From Chloromonas sp. AAM2 (taxonomy: Eukaryota; Chlorophyta; Chlorophyceae; Chlamydomonadales; Chlamydomonadaceae), in the NCBI GenBank assembly GCA_004335635.1, contig QAXH01006771.1, positions 1 through 64,000 of the forward strand: a stretch of 64,000 bases of DNA, given 5' to 3'. The position numbers and the translations under genes are program-made. Positions within the stretch are counted from its first letter, which is position 1. Each line of letters opens with the position of its first letter. Under the pieces are notes generated by a model, which saw only the letters and a list, made by a program, of their open reading frames with translations, did no database searches and was not told where the DNA came from. This document shows positions 37,174 to 49,777 of this stretch, piece by piece.

Positions 37174-40100
37174 ATGCAGACTCTTGATATAAAGCACAGA
37201 GACGCCGGGGGTGACGTCAGTGGCAGCAGTGGCAACAAAGTGCTGCCAAAACTACGGCCGCAGCAGCAGCAGTCAGCTGAAAGCGGAGTGAGGGCGTGGG
37301 ACAAGGCAAGTGAGCATAGCGCCAGTAGCAAAGCCGGCATGCATCATCTGGTCCAGGCAGCAACAGCTGAGCACTGCTGTCGAGCACACAAGTGAAGAAG
37401 ACGGCATTTCATTTACTACCACCTAGGACAAGGCAGTGCTGACAAGCTGGTCCACGGTGCAAGCCTATGCACGAGATACGGGCGGGCACGAAGGCCCTGT
37501 GTATCTATGCCATGCATGGTACTTCATGTTCTTATGCCTCTTGCCCTGCAGGCGGGCGGGCCTTGGTCGCCTGTTGCAGCGGCTCGTGCTCAGCTAGCTG
37601 CCGAGAAGCCGGCCATGATGCAGCGGATGGACGTGACAGTGGAGAACTGCCGCATTGCTCGTGACAACCGCAACTACAGGCTCAATTCACTAGGTGCAGT
37701 GCGATGGTGCAGGCTGGCCGGCTGTAGGCTGGCATTCATAATCAGCAGCACCAGCAGCATCAGGGTAAACATCAGTGATTGCAGCAGTTGGATGACGTTG
37801 TGTGACGGTTTGCACCATGCTTGCAGGTGTGTTTGACGGTGGCAAGAATGAGGTCCGTGCCCGATCCATGCTACGGGTCCACATGCATAAAGAGCTCAGC
37901 ACCAGGCTTCTCAGACTGCCACAGTCTCAGAAGGTAGGTACACCTCTGTAAGGGCACCACGGCAAAGAAGGCAGCCAGGACCTTGCACGCCCAATCACAC
38001 AATTCATTGAAGACAATTGGACAGTTGGCTCAGGACCTACCTGCAGCGCACCCAGTACAGCGCACCCACTGTAGCGCACACTGCAAGACTGGTGGCAGGA
38101 GGCCCAGGCACAGCGTGCCCTGCTCCATGCTTGATAACGACGTGAAGGGTTTCATCGCTTGTGGGCCATTGCAGGAGGTTAAGCTGGAGCGGCCGGGCGA
38201 ATCACTGAACGCCCGGTTGGAGAAGATGTGTGCACGGGTGCTGCGCTCCATTCACGACGAGAGGCCACACAGGCCCGCAGGCCTCAACGTCAAGCACAGC
38301 CCACAGGACAGAAGAAGAGAGAGTCACATGCATGGCTCACCCGGCGGTCAGTGCGCTGGGTACCTCCTGGTCCATGACGATGCAAGCGTTCACCTGCCAT
38401 ACTGGATGCATCTGACCGCCTTGCCAACAGTGTAACGTGTTGCTGCTTTCACCACAGCTTCCATGCCGCTGCCCTACAGGTGGTGGGTGCAGGTCCAGTC
38501 TCTTTGGTCAGCAGGTGTTGGAGCTGGATATGTGCCCGCTGTCACCTGGTGCGATGTCAATCAGGTGAGGCATGCCAAGACACGTGCAAGGAATAGAGAA
38601 CGTCAGAGAAAGCTCAGCGTCGCAGCTTCAAGGAGGTGACCAAATTGCACAAATTGTGCTGTGATGACTGTCAGCCCATCGCGCGACGCGTACAGGTCAC
38701 CAAGTCGGCGCGAGCAGGTCAGCATGTCGGGCGCATCGCAGGCGTCCCGTGCCGCCAGTGCTCGGCACGGTGTCCGCGGCCTGCCCCGCAACACCAGCGG
38801 CATCAGCATCATGTCATATCATGCACTGGGTCTCTCTACACCCAAATCGCCATGCGTCCCCGGGCACAACCGTCACGACTGGGCTGCCAATCTGCCTCCT
38901 GAGGTGAGTATGATTACCTCGACCCGGTGTGGCTGTTGCAAAGCATACGGCGCAAAGCTTGCAGGTAGTTGGGCATATTCATGATGCCAGCAGCATGAAA
39001 AGCGCATGTGCGACTGAATCTCGATCACACCTTTTAAAGCAAGATGGCGTGTGCTGTACGCGATTGATGAGCAACGTTATCGATCACTAACGTGCGCAAT
39101 CTCGTCTTGCAGTTGGCTGCGGCCCAGATTGCTCACTTGACAGCGGTCACCAAACAACACATCTCGCGGTATCATGCAACTGTTACTGATGCGCAAGAAG
39201 AAGCGCTGCTGGCGGCGGGTCTCCCTTCTGGGGCTGGGCTCATCGGGCCAGAGCGTCTGGCTCAGCACTTGCAGGAGCAGCTCAAGGATGATGGCCTGTC
39301 TCGGCCCGCGCTGGCAGAGGAGGAGGCGGTCGCATGCTCGGTTGTACATACCACGCATTCCATCCCTGAGTTGATAACCGCCGCGCTGAGGCAGGTGCAA
39401 CATTTTGCAAAGGACCTGGACGTTTTCAAGGCCACCATGCCAAGGAGGGAAGCCGTCATAAAACAATCGTGAGTTCTATGGTCAGGTTTGCGTAGGCACT
39501 CATGTTTACGTAGGCAGTGCTGGTGGTGTCACTCGCATCGTGTATATAGCGGCAATTAATCGCTGTTGTGGTGACCCTGGCTTCGGTCTCTGTGCAGACG
39601 TACCCGAAAGCCATCTGTCCCCATGTCGAGCAGTAAGAAGCTGGCGTCGTCATCACGTCCATCCCTTACATCACTGGAAATCGTTTCTCAGCCCTCACAG
39701 AACGACGGAGAAAGCACACCAATGCAGCAAGCACCTGCAGAGGCAACAATGATATGGCCGTCGCTGCTAGGCGATTGCGGAGGCACCTCCCCACATGTAC
39801 GGCAAAGCAGCGGCAGCGGCAGCAGCAATCATAGCCGCGATGGAGCCTCGGGTTGCGATGCTGTTGTGCCTAACCAGGACAGTGTGGTGGAGACGACGCT
39901 ATCACGCGCCCCACCATTACAAGAGTGTACTGTCGGGCAAACGCCTATCATCAGCCCTCGACACTCGCCAATCACCGCCAAGCGTTTGGCAGCGTTCAAG
40001 CAGGCTTTGGAAGGTATGTGCTGGCACATGAAGATGCCAGAAGTAGAGGCCAGTTGTAACGTGGCTTTGGCTGTGCCTTGGCAATCATTCTTGGGCACAC

Positions 40101-41137
40101 GAGCTCACTTGGGCGCACCGTGCTTGTGCAGATGCGGTGACTGCGGTTGACGCCGGCAGGTGCAAGCAACCTCCGCTGCCTCTTCTTCCAGCCGCACCGA
40201 CAGCATCGCTGCACGTACAGGTGGGGTCAATGCACTGGATTGTGTCGACAATCAGCGTTTTCGTAGCCGAGCCCGGTTTACAACTTTCGCCAAGGTTCTG
40301 GGCCTCGATCGCACGGTTTGTAGCAAGTCTTGCTACATGATTATGAAACTGCATTCAATCAACTCAATAATTGCTGACCAACCTGGTGCCTCACAGGCTC
40401 GCTTGGAGCGTGTCTGGGACCTGCTGCACCTGCCGCTCACCACTCGTCTAGATTCCGTGCTGTCCTTCACAGCACGGGAGCGTGCGCTACAGTTTGAGGA
40501 CGCGCTGAAGGTGAGTCAGCACTCGTGCGTGTGATGAACATGTCACAATTCGCCTGGCGAGCGGAAGGGCCCATCGCACCTCGTTGTGTCACGGTTCAGG
40601 GCCAGTGCTGTTCATCACGCGATGCAGCAGAGCATTGTCAGCCTCCGGTGATTACCACTGATCCTGCTCTTTTGTCGCTGGCTTCAGCTGTCCGCCGATC
40701 AAACGATTCCACTTTTGCAAAGCATCTGTCGTCTGGTCGGACGCCACACGGATACTGTCGCAAATGTCTTTAGCTGGCAATGCATCTACAGCCACTGGCT
40801 CTGTTCTTTGTCGTGCTGTTTGCAGACCTGGGAGGAGTGTACTGCATGTGTCGTGCGGCGAGAGCAGCTGCTGGAGGTACTCAGCACCATGCAGCTCGCA
40901 TGCAGCAACGGTTCGCTGGGGTACGTCTCCCTCAATCAAGTCGTGGAGCAGTGTGTTGAGTTACATTCCGTGACGTGCGCGGTGAAGCTGTTGGCTGCGC
41001 GCCTCAAGGACGAGCACGGCTTGGTGCTGCGCTACAGCGGGGATGCCGAGTACCCTGGCGCTGATGCCATCAGTGCGGATGACCTCATGCGATTCATGGA
41101 GTGGTTGCGTGACACGGGCGTGAGAATTATGGCTTGA
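37174..41137 (+). CDS. Unrecognised Ser-rich, probably helical protein
   Basis: Ten exons, 37174-37305, 37552-37693, 37827-37933, 38175-38346, 38458-38479, 38696-38903, 39113-39468, 39598-40013, about 40167-40510 and 40826-41137, give about 736 residues. The first part is polar with short helices (MQTLDIKHRD.., EVRARSMLRVHMHKELSTRL, ARLEKMCARVLRSIHDER). Two Ser-rich basic stretches follow (YRSPSRREQVSMSG; MSSSKKLASSSRPS). The last part is helical (ARLERVWDLLHLPLTTRLDS, TWEECTACVVRREQLLEVL, DDLMRFMEWLRDTGVRIMA). The L-E-R-x-W-x-x-L followed by A-W-E-type helices recalls coiled-coil ciliary proteins such as CCDC87, but I cannot establish this. Intron 1 uses a GC donor (AAG|GCAAGT), exon 5 is only 22 nt, and the ninth exon's left edge is uncertain. 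The start codon is a best guess. Confidence 0.7.
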
Positions 41138-41260
41138 ATGGGTGACTAATGATCATTCGGCCAAGTATGTCTGGATCAGCTGCAGACAAGTCTTGCTTAA
41201 AATCTTATCCAGCACTGCCATTGCAGTTGACCCTTGAATGAATGAACAGCTACAGTTAGC

Positions 41261-41416
41261 AAGGTAGGCCGGTTAGAAGGCTAGCATGGTTGGGCGCACG
41301 CTTAGATGGTTGAAAAGCTACGGTTAGAAAGAGCCACGGTTAGATGGCTAGTCTGAATAGTTTAAGGCCCAACGTTGCCGACTAACCGGCCCCTAACCAT
41401 GATTTCTAACCGGCGC
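41261..41416. repeat. Small fold-back with GGTTAG-type units
   Basis: GGCCGGTTAGAAGGCTAGCA with CATGGTTGGG on the left is partly complementary to CCCTAACCATG, a 4-nt difference and TCTAACCGGC on the right. Between them lie several GGTTAGA-like units. It resembles a MITE of about 155 bp; arm identity is moderate. Confidence 0.45.
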
Positions 41417-42248
41417 CCCACCCCCTCCAACATTCCAACGTTGGCTGGTCAGGTAACCACACTGCGGTGTCTGGTACATTGGTAGGCGGGTCCGAAAATC
41501 ACCAGGAACGGGATTGATAAGTCGCAAAACGAAGATTGTATCATATAATGCACTCCTTGCGCCCGGGAATAATTTTTGTGCATTTGCGTAATCCTACACG
41601 TCACACTGACCAGTGGGCTAATGTGTGGTACCTTATGCCTTGTGGTACTCTGTAGTGGCGGCCATATCCGCCTCAGTCACCCAGTGCTTCAATGAATTAA
41701 TTGCAAACACATGCATATCGCGTTCAAACACCAGTGTTTCGTGCAGCACGCGCTCATTTCAGAGGCTTGCCAGACGTTCCAGGGGCTTGTGCGCTGTAAC
41801 ATGGTGGGGGTATTCCAAAGCATCGGGATTAAGAATCACGTCCCCCTGAAACAGAAGCATTGCGATACAACTCCCAAGATCCCATGAGTCAGCCGAGAAC
41901 GAGTGGTGAAACTTGTGATGAGAGACCAAGCAAGTACTGGTGTCAGAGTGTTTCTTGGGATGCTGAGGGTACAATGAGATGGTTACCATCTGTCATCGGG
42001 GCAAAATCCGCCATTCACAACTAAGCTACTTGCCGCACGGGGACCTTGCCCCAATGGCAGTCTTTGCAACTGCTGGTGAGCGGAACAAGATGCTGCCGTC
42101 CACCCACAAGACGCTCTGCTCTCAAAGTGTTTTGTGCATGGCATGGCATGGGTTCTGGCAAACGCACACAGTTTACTTGCCAGTATACAGGATCACCAGC
42201 TTCAGAATTGCCTGCGGACGCTGGCCTACAATCAGTGAAGTACAAAAG

Positions 42249-42300
42249 GTTACCAGACCCACGTGGGGTGCGATTCCCCTTACAGCTAAGGTCACTAGGC
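42249..42300 (+). repeat. Degenerate tRNA-like element, copy 2
   Basis: GGTGCGATTCCCCTTACAGC and CTAAGGTCAC match the minus-strand sequence of 2474-2537, including the T-stem, an altered B box (GGTGCGATTCC) and the following CAGCTAAGGTCAC. The 5' half is more diverged. The flanks differ, so it is a dispersed repeat. Confidence 0.4.
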
Positions 42301-42679
42301 CGTTCGGAAATAGAGCCGGTCACTGTATACAGGATCATACGGTTGCCACATTTTGTTGTCATCATAGGCAGGCGTTCTTTTTGCCGTTGCGCACCACCTC
42401 GCAATACTTTGACAGCGTCCAGGTGCGGCCTTGGCCTTTCATACGTAACATCACAAGAGGGCTACCTCAGGTTGGACGCACGAGCCTGCGAAGTTGCGCA
42501 GCTGAAAATGCTGCGGCCTAGTCAACTTGTTGTCGCCGACATGTCTGCGTTCGTGTCCAGCCTAAGCAGTATGGCAAGCCGTGCAGGGTTGTCCAAGGCG
42601 TACATGCCTTGCTGCATCCGCCCTCCAAGAGCCCAGTGCCTCGATGCCCATGGACAGGCTGGATAATCCCGCTGCAGCA

Positions 42680-44753
42680 TCATAGGCGTGTGCGCGGTGC
42701 CTTGTGCTCCTTAAACATCTCACGCATGGTCAGCTTGGACACCTGCACCGCGCCAGGCCATGAAAAACAGACTGGACCAACACCAGCAGTGGGCAGCCAC
42801 AGTGACGGGAACATAAATGCCATGCATAATCAAACATAGGCATGAACCATTGCTGCAGGCCTGCTGGGTCCCTGGGTAGATAACTGAAGAGCATGGCTGT
42901 GTCCAGTGCAGGTCAAGGCACGCACCTTGCCAGTGGCGTTGTGTGGGATTTCATCCACGAAGACAATGTCATCTGTGCATGGCAAGACAGTCAGCAGGAC
43001 ATATAGTCGAACGAGAGGTTTGGCCTGCTGCGGGCCCAAGTACACGCACGCCGAAGTTTTTGCTGGGGCTGGCCACTTGCGACGGTGAAGGGTCCAAATT
43101 AGCTATAATAAATAGGCTTTTATTTAGGATTTTCTTTGTTACTATTGTGTCTTCGCATACTGTCTTAATTCAAAAAACTTTTGTTACTATTGCGTCAGTC
43201 TCTTCTCTCTTCATGGCATTCAAATTTCAGGCTCCAAAGGCCTCAGGGTCCCTAGGAACAGATGCCCCTTACCTGGAACTGCGAACTTGGCCAGCTGGGC
43301 ATCCATCATTCTGCAGGCACATGGGTCATGGGCAGGCACATGACAGCATGCGTGCGAGCATGCCGCCTCACGGACAAGTGATTGGGCAGTGCATGACATG
43401 TGCCAATGCCATTGGCAGTGCTTATTATTGACCGGCCATCAGTTCAATAGACATGGCACGGCACGACCTTGTTGTTGCTCAACGCAACTGGCCTCTCCTG
43501 CCGCTGCGTCCCGATGCAGTCACTCCGGCCCTCACTTGTACAGCCCCTCCCTGACCGCCTCGTGCGACGCCATCTCCCCCTGCAGCCCCGCCTTGAGCAC
43601 CACCACGAGCAGCGGCCGCTCGCCCCACCGCGCGTCGGGGATGGCAACCACAGCCGCCTCGTTGACCGCAGAGTGACCCATGGCGAGGTTCTCAATCTCT
43701 GCATCGTAAGCCACACCAGTCAGTGACAGGGTGCCGCATCATCAACACCAGCCAGCGGCACTCGGGAGGGACAGGGGCACAGATCACACAATCTACGCCT
43801 AAAACGACAACCGCAGTTCGCATGCGCTTTGACGACATTAGCTGGTACATACCAGTCCGACACTACACAGGAGGCCAGAGGCATGCACCCAATCAAAGGG
43901 CAAGGTCTGCTACAGCCGGGGCGCCGCCCTGATTGAAGGCCAGCACTGACCTATGGATGAGATCCATTCCCCTCCGCTCTTTATCACGTCCTGCGCTCAA
44001 ATCAACACACATCAGGGGACTGAATGTGCTCAGACCAGCAAAGGGCATGTTGACTACATCTGGCATGTATTGGGTGGTCAACGGTCAAAGCAATGCCAGA
44101 TGGCTGTCTGATTGCACAGCAGCTTAGTGCATCATGTGGAATTTGTCAGGAATAGTTCCCTAAACTTGCACGCCAGGTCGCCACTGCGTGTGTACCAGTG
44201 ATTGTGCATAGCCGGATCAGGGCTTGAGCTCCTGATGCCACTCAAGCGCCAGACCAGTTCTGCATGTGTGTTTACCTTGCTGCGGTCCGCGATGGCCATG
44301 TGCCCCAGGCGGTCGATGGACGCGACGTCGCCCGTGGAAAACCACCCTTCAGAGTCAACCTGCGCACGAGTACATGGTGGTGGGCCTGGCTAAACGATTT
44401 ATTGCTTGTTTCATATTGCTGTCTTGCCTCGTTTGAGCTGTCCTTGCCAGGCCACGTCACTACATAACAAAAGGAAGAAACACAAGCAATTGTGAAGCAA
44501 CATTCGCGCAGCGCCATGGCTGGGCCTCCTGGCTGCACGAGTCCGCCCCTGCCCCCTTTGCCCCTGCCCTCGCACGCCCCTGCCCCCTGTGCCCCTGCCC
44601 TCGCACGCCCCCGCGCACCGCGCTGCTGTCCAGGTTGAGGTACCGCTCCACCACATGCGGACCACGCACTTGCAGGTGTCCCACGGAGCGCCCGTCGTGG
44701 GGCAGCACCTGTGCACATACACACACACGCACGTACATGTGTAGCACCTGCAC

Positions 44754-44796
<43 letters not shown>

Positions 44797-47700
44797 AGGC
44801 GGCAGGGGTCCGAAGTCCCAGCCACGACCATGCGGGTATACCCTGCCAGGTTGCCATACCCTGCCACGCAGCCGTTTGTGGCCGAAAGTGCGTGCCCCAT
44901 AAACACATGGTGTGCACATCACCCTGTGCTGCCTTGCTTGGGCAGACCCAGCCAGGAGCAGCTGCCACAGTTGGTCGACACAGGCCTTAATGGCGTGTTT
45001 GCCTCACCCTTCCCTCGTCGTCCACAATGCGCATCTCACACAGCACATGCGCCCGGCCCTGCTTGGTCTTGACGGCGAGCTGCTCCTCATGCGAGCGCGA
45101 CTGCAGCGGCGCCTTGAGGCCGCCCAGCGTGCCCAGCGGGCACAGCTCAGTCATGCCCCTGAAGGCAAGGAAGCACACGCACACGCACTGGACCTCAACA
45201 CAAAATCCTATTGCTGCTGCTACTAGGCTGGCCCGGAAAAGGAACAAATGACGCGTATGACGTAGTACTAGGGAACGTCATAGCAGAGACCGGGGCTGCG
45301 CATCAACCGGGTTGACTTCTAGTGTGTCCTGTCGCCATCCATTAGGCCTGTCCTGTCCTGTTGCTCACCAGAGGTGGCGCACCTCCACACCGAACCTGCG
45401 GCCACCACCACACGGGCACCACACTCTGGTCAGCAGGGGTAACGGCAGGCGATGACTGCATCAGAATGTTGTGGAATGCTAACGTAGCGGGGTGCTAGAG
45501 GTGCTGAAGTCTGGCTAGGTAAATCCTAGCCACGGGGTCAGCAGAATGTGCTTTCTGACATGCTTGATGCATACGGTCAGGGCTGGCGCTAGGCGGTGAT
45601 ACCAGCTGATGGTAGCCTTTCCCAGCACACCACTTTATTCTAACGTGGGAGTGCTTGGGCCAGGCGCCCGTGCTGCTGCCTGCCTGCGTCACCCACTTTT
45701 CTTCGAACGTGGTGATCATGGAGCGGGGTGGGGCGGCACCACCTATCACCTGGGCAGCACAGCAGCAATTGTAAGGCTGGGCAATGGACGGACCTGGCAG
45801 ACGTGGTACAAGCTCATCTGTAGCCACCGTCCTGACATGTACTTCTGCTCAAGTCATGACCTTGCTGCTCCCATGCACTTCGCTGTGCGTCACAGACGGC
45901 TCAAGTGTGGGCATCGTGATCTCATGGCCATGCTGGATTCAAAGCACAGCGACGTTGTATGTATACTAAGCCAGTCGTCATCCTAGGTCCCAGTAGCCAT
46001 GCAGCTGTGATCTGATCCGGCATCCTGACAGCCAGCATGTTGTTGTGCACACGTGCTGCATGTATCAGCACCCACAGGCTGGTGGCTCACTTGCACTGGC
46101 CCGCTCACCGCCATCTTGAAGGTGGTGAACTTGAGTTGGTGCGCCTCCATGTAGGCCAGCAGTGCCAGCCACACGGTGGGCACGCCCAAAGACACGGTCA
46201 CGCGGTAGTTCTCCATCAGACTGTGCAGACTGGCGCCATCCAACCAGGGGCCTGGCACATGCACACATGGGCCCTTGTGCAAAGTGCTTGGTTCACAGCA
46301 GTGCTGGCAGCGGTGTGTGCAGAGGCGGAGCACACCAAGCAAGATGCTGCGAGTGCTGCTGGCGTCGAGCAGTTGTATGCAAACTTTGTGTCAGACGGCA
46401 CAGGAAAACAAAAGATGTTCCCAGTTCTGGGACACATAGTTCTTTGTTGTGTTATTACACAGTAACACTCGAGTGCTCACAGCGAGTGCCTTCGGAGTCG
46501 AGCATTGGCATGGGAACCTCGAGTCAAACGAGCAGGAGCATGGAATCGAGTTCTCGTGCTCTGCTGGTCTGCTGCCTGATGATGCCCCTTGTGGTCGGAC
46601 CAAGGCACAGGAGTGAAGCGAGGGAGCGCACTGCTCCCCGCACTCCACTCACCAGGCATGACCAGACGTGCGCCCACCATTGGAGCTGCAAAGACAATGC
46701 CTGCGTGTGCACACTCAGAGATGAGTGACGTAACCGCTTGGCATGCTGCGATGCAAGGGGTGTCCTGGCCACGTGTGGAGCAGGCACCGGCTACTGCTGC
46801 TGCTAGGCCAGCACAGAGAACCGGCAAGACATGGTCCCACCCTTGCAGTGCAGCAGGTCATAGGTGAGTATTGAACATGCAAGGCAGGGCGCTGTCAATG
46901 CACGTTGCCTTGAATGCCCTCCTAACAGGCTCCAAAGACCTCATCTCACAGGACGCAGGACACGTTACTGGGTCTTGCTTGTCAAACCCACTCACCCCAT
47001 ACGTTTGCATGGAACATGGGCACGATGGCCAGGCACGTGGATGCGCTCGTGAGCGGCACTGAGTCGCTCTGCACAACCACCATGGCGTGTAGGAACTGAG
47101 CGCGGTGCGAGTATAGCACGCCCTTGGGATTGCCAGTGGTGCCGCTGCGCACACATACACACACACACATACCAACATGCCATGATAAAGCTGTGAAGGG
47201 TCTTGCACAACGGGAAGCTCAGCATCAGAACACAAAGCTTGTATAATGGTAGCCCAGTCACAGATGTTTTGCACTGGCTTGGCCGTGCACTGACAGACAG
47301 GCCGCAGTACAGCGCAACACTCCTTCCCTTCTACAGGACCTGCACCCAGCCTAGAAACATTCCAAAGTTTCTAAACACTCAATTGTCGTTCTATATATTC
47401 TCAACAGCGGGCCCCTCTCGTCCCATGACACACTCAGCCCGACTCCCACACCCCACATTCATACCTGGTGTAGCACAGGCCGCATGCTGCGTTCTCGTCC
47501 ACGCGCGTCCACTTGAAGCCGCCTGAGGGCCCCAGTGCAGCCAGCGGGCCCGCCTGGGCACCCAGCAGCTCCTGGGAAGAAAACGCGTGTACAGGGTACT
47601 TCCTGGCCACACTGTTGGTTTCACTGCACTGCTTCCTTGACCACACCTCTCACCTATCGCTCTTCACTGTTCACTCACATGGCAATACGTTATTGTGATG

Positions 47701-49554
47701 ACAGTCGGGCAAACAGGCTGTCATCTCAAGAACAGGCACCGAGATAATCTGGCGGGCAGACAAACAACCAAGGAATGGCCCGTATGCTTGTCATGACAGA
47801 AGCATGACAGGAGCATGTGCGCATGCCCTGGGCCTCACCTCGTAGCAGTACACAGGGCAGGAGATGCCGTGGTCCAGAGGCATGTTCTGCCTGCATGCAC
47901 GTATCAGGCCACAGCAAAGCACATCTGAAGCGGGATCAGCATGCCGCGTGAAGTGGCAGCCTGGCAGGCACTACACATCCCACCCGATGGAGTGAGCGAA
48001 GCATGCCAGATTGAGAGTAGCTACATTTTGTCCTCCTGAGGCTCTAATATGGTGACTGAGTTAACTGTAATGTTGTTTCTTTTTCTGAATGTACAGTGCA
48101 TATCCAAAACACAATGTCTTACAACCCGAAACCAAGCCAAAAGGGATCTGTGCCCACACGCGTCTCATTTGCATGCACGAGCACCAGGCACGCCAGCACC
48201 ACAGTGGGCGGTCACACACTGGTGATCACGGTTGCTGCCTTTCCCTGTCACCTGTCCGTCATGAAGATGACCCCTGCTATGGAGGGCACGTGGGGCAGCA
48301 GACGGGAGATCTGGGCGGCGAAGGAGATGTCCGCCAGCAAAAGGACGTCCTGGGCGTCATTGGCAATGTAACGCAGGTCCTGCGTTCGTTCAGGGAGGAA
48401 TGTGTGTGTGTGTGTGTGTGTGTGTTTGTTTGTTTGTGTGTGTGTATGTGTGTGTGCGCGCGCGCATCAACGTATGCGTGCACGTGTGCGTCGTTTGAGG
48501 TACTGGACCATGGCATCCATTAAGTTTTTGCTTTCAAAGTGCAGTATTGCTGAGTCCGAAAGGCTTCAGACCGTCCCCAGTGCACATCAGGGGCGACAGC
48601 TGTTCTGGAAGCAATGGCAGCCCTGTCCAAGCAACTCTACATTACCTGTAATAGCAGTTCAGCACTTCAACTCCTCTCACGGCAGCAAAACATTTCCCGC
48701 CCTCTGGCAAAGCAACTTGAGCGTACCTTGTCCGAGAGCCTTGGGTTCAGTGTGTGCACGACGCCACCCAAGCCCATGATACCTGCATACCAAAGGCCGT
48801 TCACACACCTTGCTACATTCGGACCCAAGTGGGTCACAGCCCCAAGGTAGAACGAAGGTATTGTCGTCTAGGTCTGCCATAGCTGAAGGAGGTGTGCCAA
48901 CCAAAGACTTTCAACCACTGCGAGGACGGTTTTCTGCTGCGACGGGCGCTCTTACCGTACCAAATCTCCATGTGTCGCACCGAGTTCCATGCAAGTGTAG
49001 CGACCATAGACCCCTCTCTGATGACAGCAGCAGCGAAAGCCAAAGCACATTGGCAATCTTACAGCCAAACAAGGAGGACAAGGTGCGTTTCAAGGCGTGT
49101 CAGTGGTGTGGCGTACCTGACACCCATGCTCTGCAGAGCCAGGCTGCATAACTGCGCCCGGTAGAGAAGCTGGGCGTACGTGGTGACTGTGATGGGCCCT
49201 GTGGGCAGCAGGTCAGGTCAAACAAAATCAACTGTGCCAAACTATCTGGCAAAACAATTCCTCGCTTGGCAGGGCATGCGCTGACATCATGAAGGCGTGC
49301 TGCTCATGCACATTGGCTGCTTACCTTCAACTGTCTTGCTCACAATCTCCTGCAGTCAGGTGAATTTCAGTCAGTGGTGTTCGCCAGCAGAGAGCTCCAG
49401 CTCAGCCAGTCGAGTCAACTAGGGTTTGACGTAACGCCAACAGGTTGCGCACCTGTTCACCGTGCCACTTCGCCGCATACTCCAGAATGTTCATCACGTT
49501 CAGGGGCCAATCCTGCATGTGGCCCCTGCGGAGGAGGCCTGCTGCTGTCGTCAT
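42680..49554 (-). CDS. AMP-binding acyl-CoA synthetase (AlkK/AAE-like)
   Basis: Activates a carboxylic acid, probably a medium- or long-chain fatty acid, to its CoA ester through an acyl-adenylate. The 21 exons are 49554-49453, 49349-49325, 49198-49117, 49017-48956, 48782-48727, 48379-48252, 47890-47839, 47571-47465, 47144-46996, 46700-46653, 46251-46109, 45749-45697, 45395-45369, 45158-45008, 44708-44619, 44359-44276, 43990-43951, 43698-43536, 43310-43273, 42972-42926 and 42742-42680, giving 569 residues. Motifs in order: MATLAWN-like VATLAWNSVRHMEIWYG, GGVVHTLNPRLS, the nucleotide loop CYTSGTTGNPKGVLYSHR, PMFHANVWG, LWGMTELCPLG, GWFSTGDVASID, DVIKSGGEWISSIEIE and the catalytic lysine region IPHNATGKVSKLTMREM. 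All are typical of the AlkK/plant AAE group. The C-terminus ends ..APRTRL, which resembles a weak peroxisomal PTS1 tripeptide. Two exons are only 25 and 27 nt. It is divergent from the aldo-keto reductase. Confidence 0.93.
44757..44795. repeat. (CA)n microsatellite
   Basis: About 19 CA units, in the acyl-CoA synthetase intron between exons 44619-44708 and 45008-45158. Confidence 0.95.
46405..46435 (+). repeat. Dispersed A-rich/20-mer repeat, copy 6
   Basis: AAAACAAAAGATGTTCCCAG then TTCTGGGACACA. It is a somewhat diverged copy inside an acyl-CoA synthetase intron. Confidence 0.6.
48401..48466. repeat. (TG)n / compound microsatellite
   Basis: TG units interrupted by TTTG and ending in a short CG run, in an acyl-CoA synthetase intron. 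Confidence 0.9.
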
Positions 49555-49777
49555 ACTTGCTGAAGTTCTAGCAAATACTTGCGACTAATCCACACGCGCG
49601 TGGCGGAAGCACCGTGAGCAGTTTTGGTCGCCGATGTGAAAAATCGATTATCATTTGAATCCAACCAAGTATAACGGGAGTCGAGTCAGCATACGTGCCA
49701 GATTTTGTTTTGCAACTTGCAAAAGTTCAGTTGTTGAAGTTGCAGTTCAGCATCCCCATGGATGGGAATCCAGGCCC
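49555..49777. promoter_or_regulatory. Compact bidirectional promoter, acyl-CoA synthetase / aldo-keto reductase
   Basis: Only 223 bp separate the two ATG codons, so both 5' UTRs and a shared promoter must fit here. The segment includes a GC-rich palindromic ACACGCGCGTGG (near 49600). No TATA box is evident. Confidence 0.55.

Larger units (their letters stand above)
41138..42679. other. Convergent spacer with repeats
   Basis: 1.5 kb between the unrecognised gene and the acyl-CoA synthetase. It holds a small inverted repeat (41261-41416) and a tRNA-like copy (42249-42300). No supported exon. Confidence 0.5.

Noticed and set aside
44635..45072. Thr/His repeat proteins over the CA microsatellite
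   Set aside because: Translation of a simple (CA)n repeat inside an intron.
49655..49777. N-terminal extension of the aldo-keto reductase
   Set aside because: The open frame begins at TTG. The first in-frame ATG is 49778, followed by a plausible targeting peptide.
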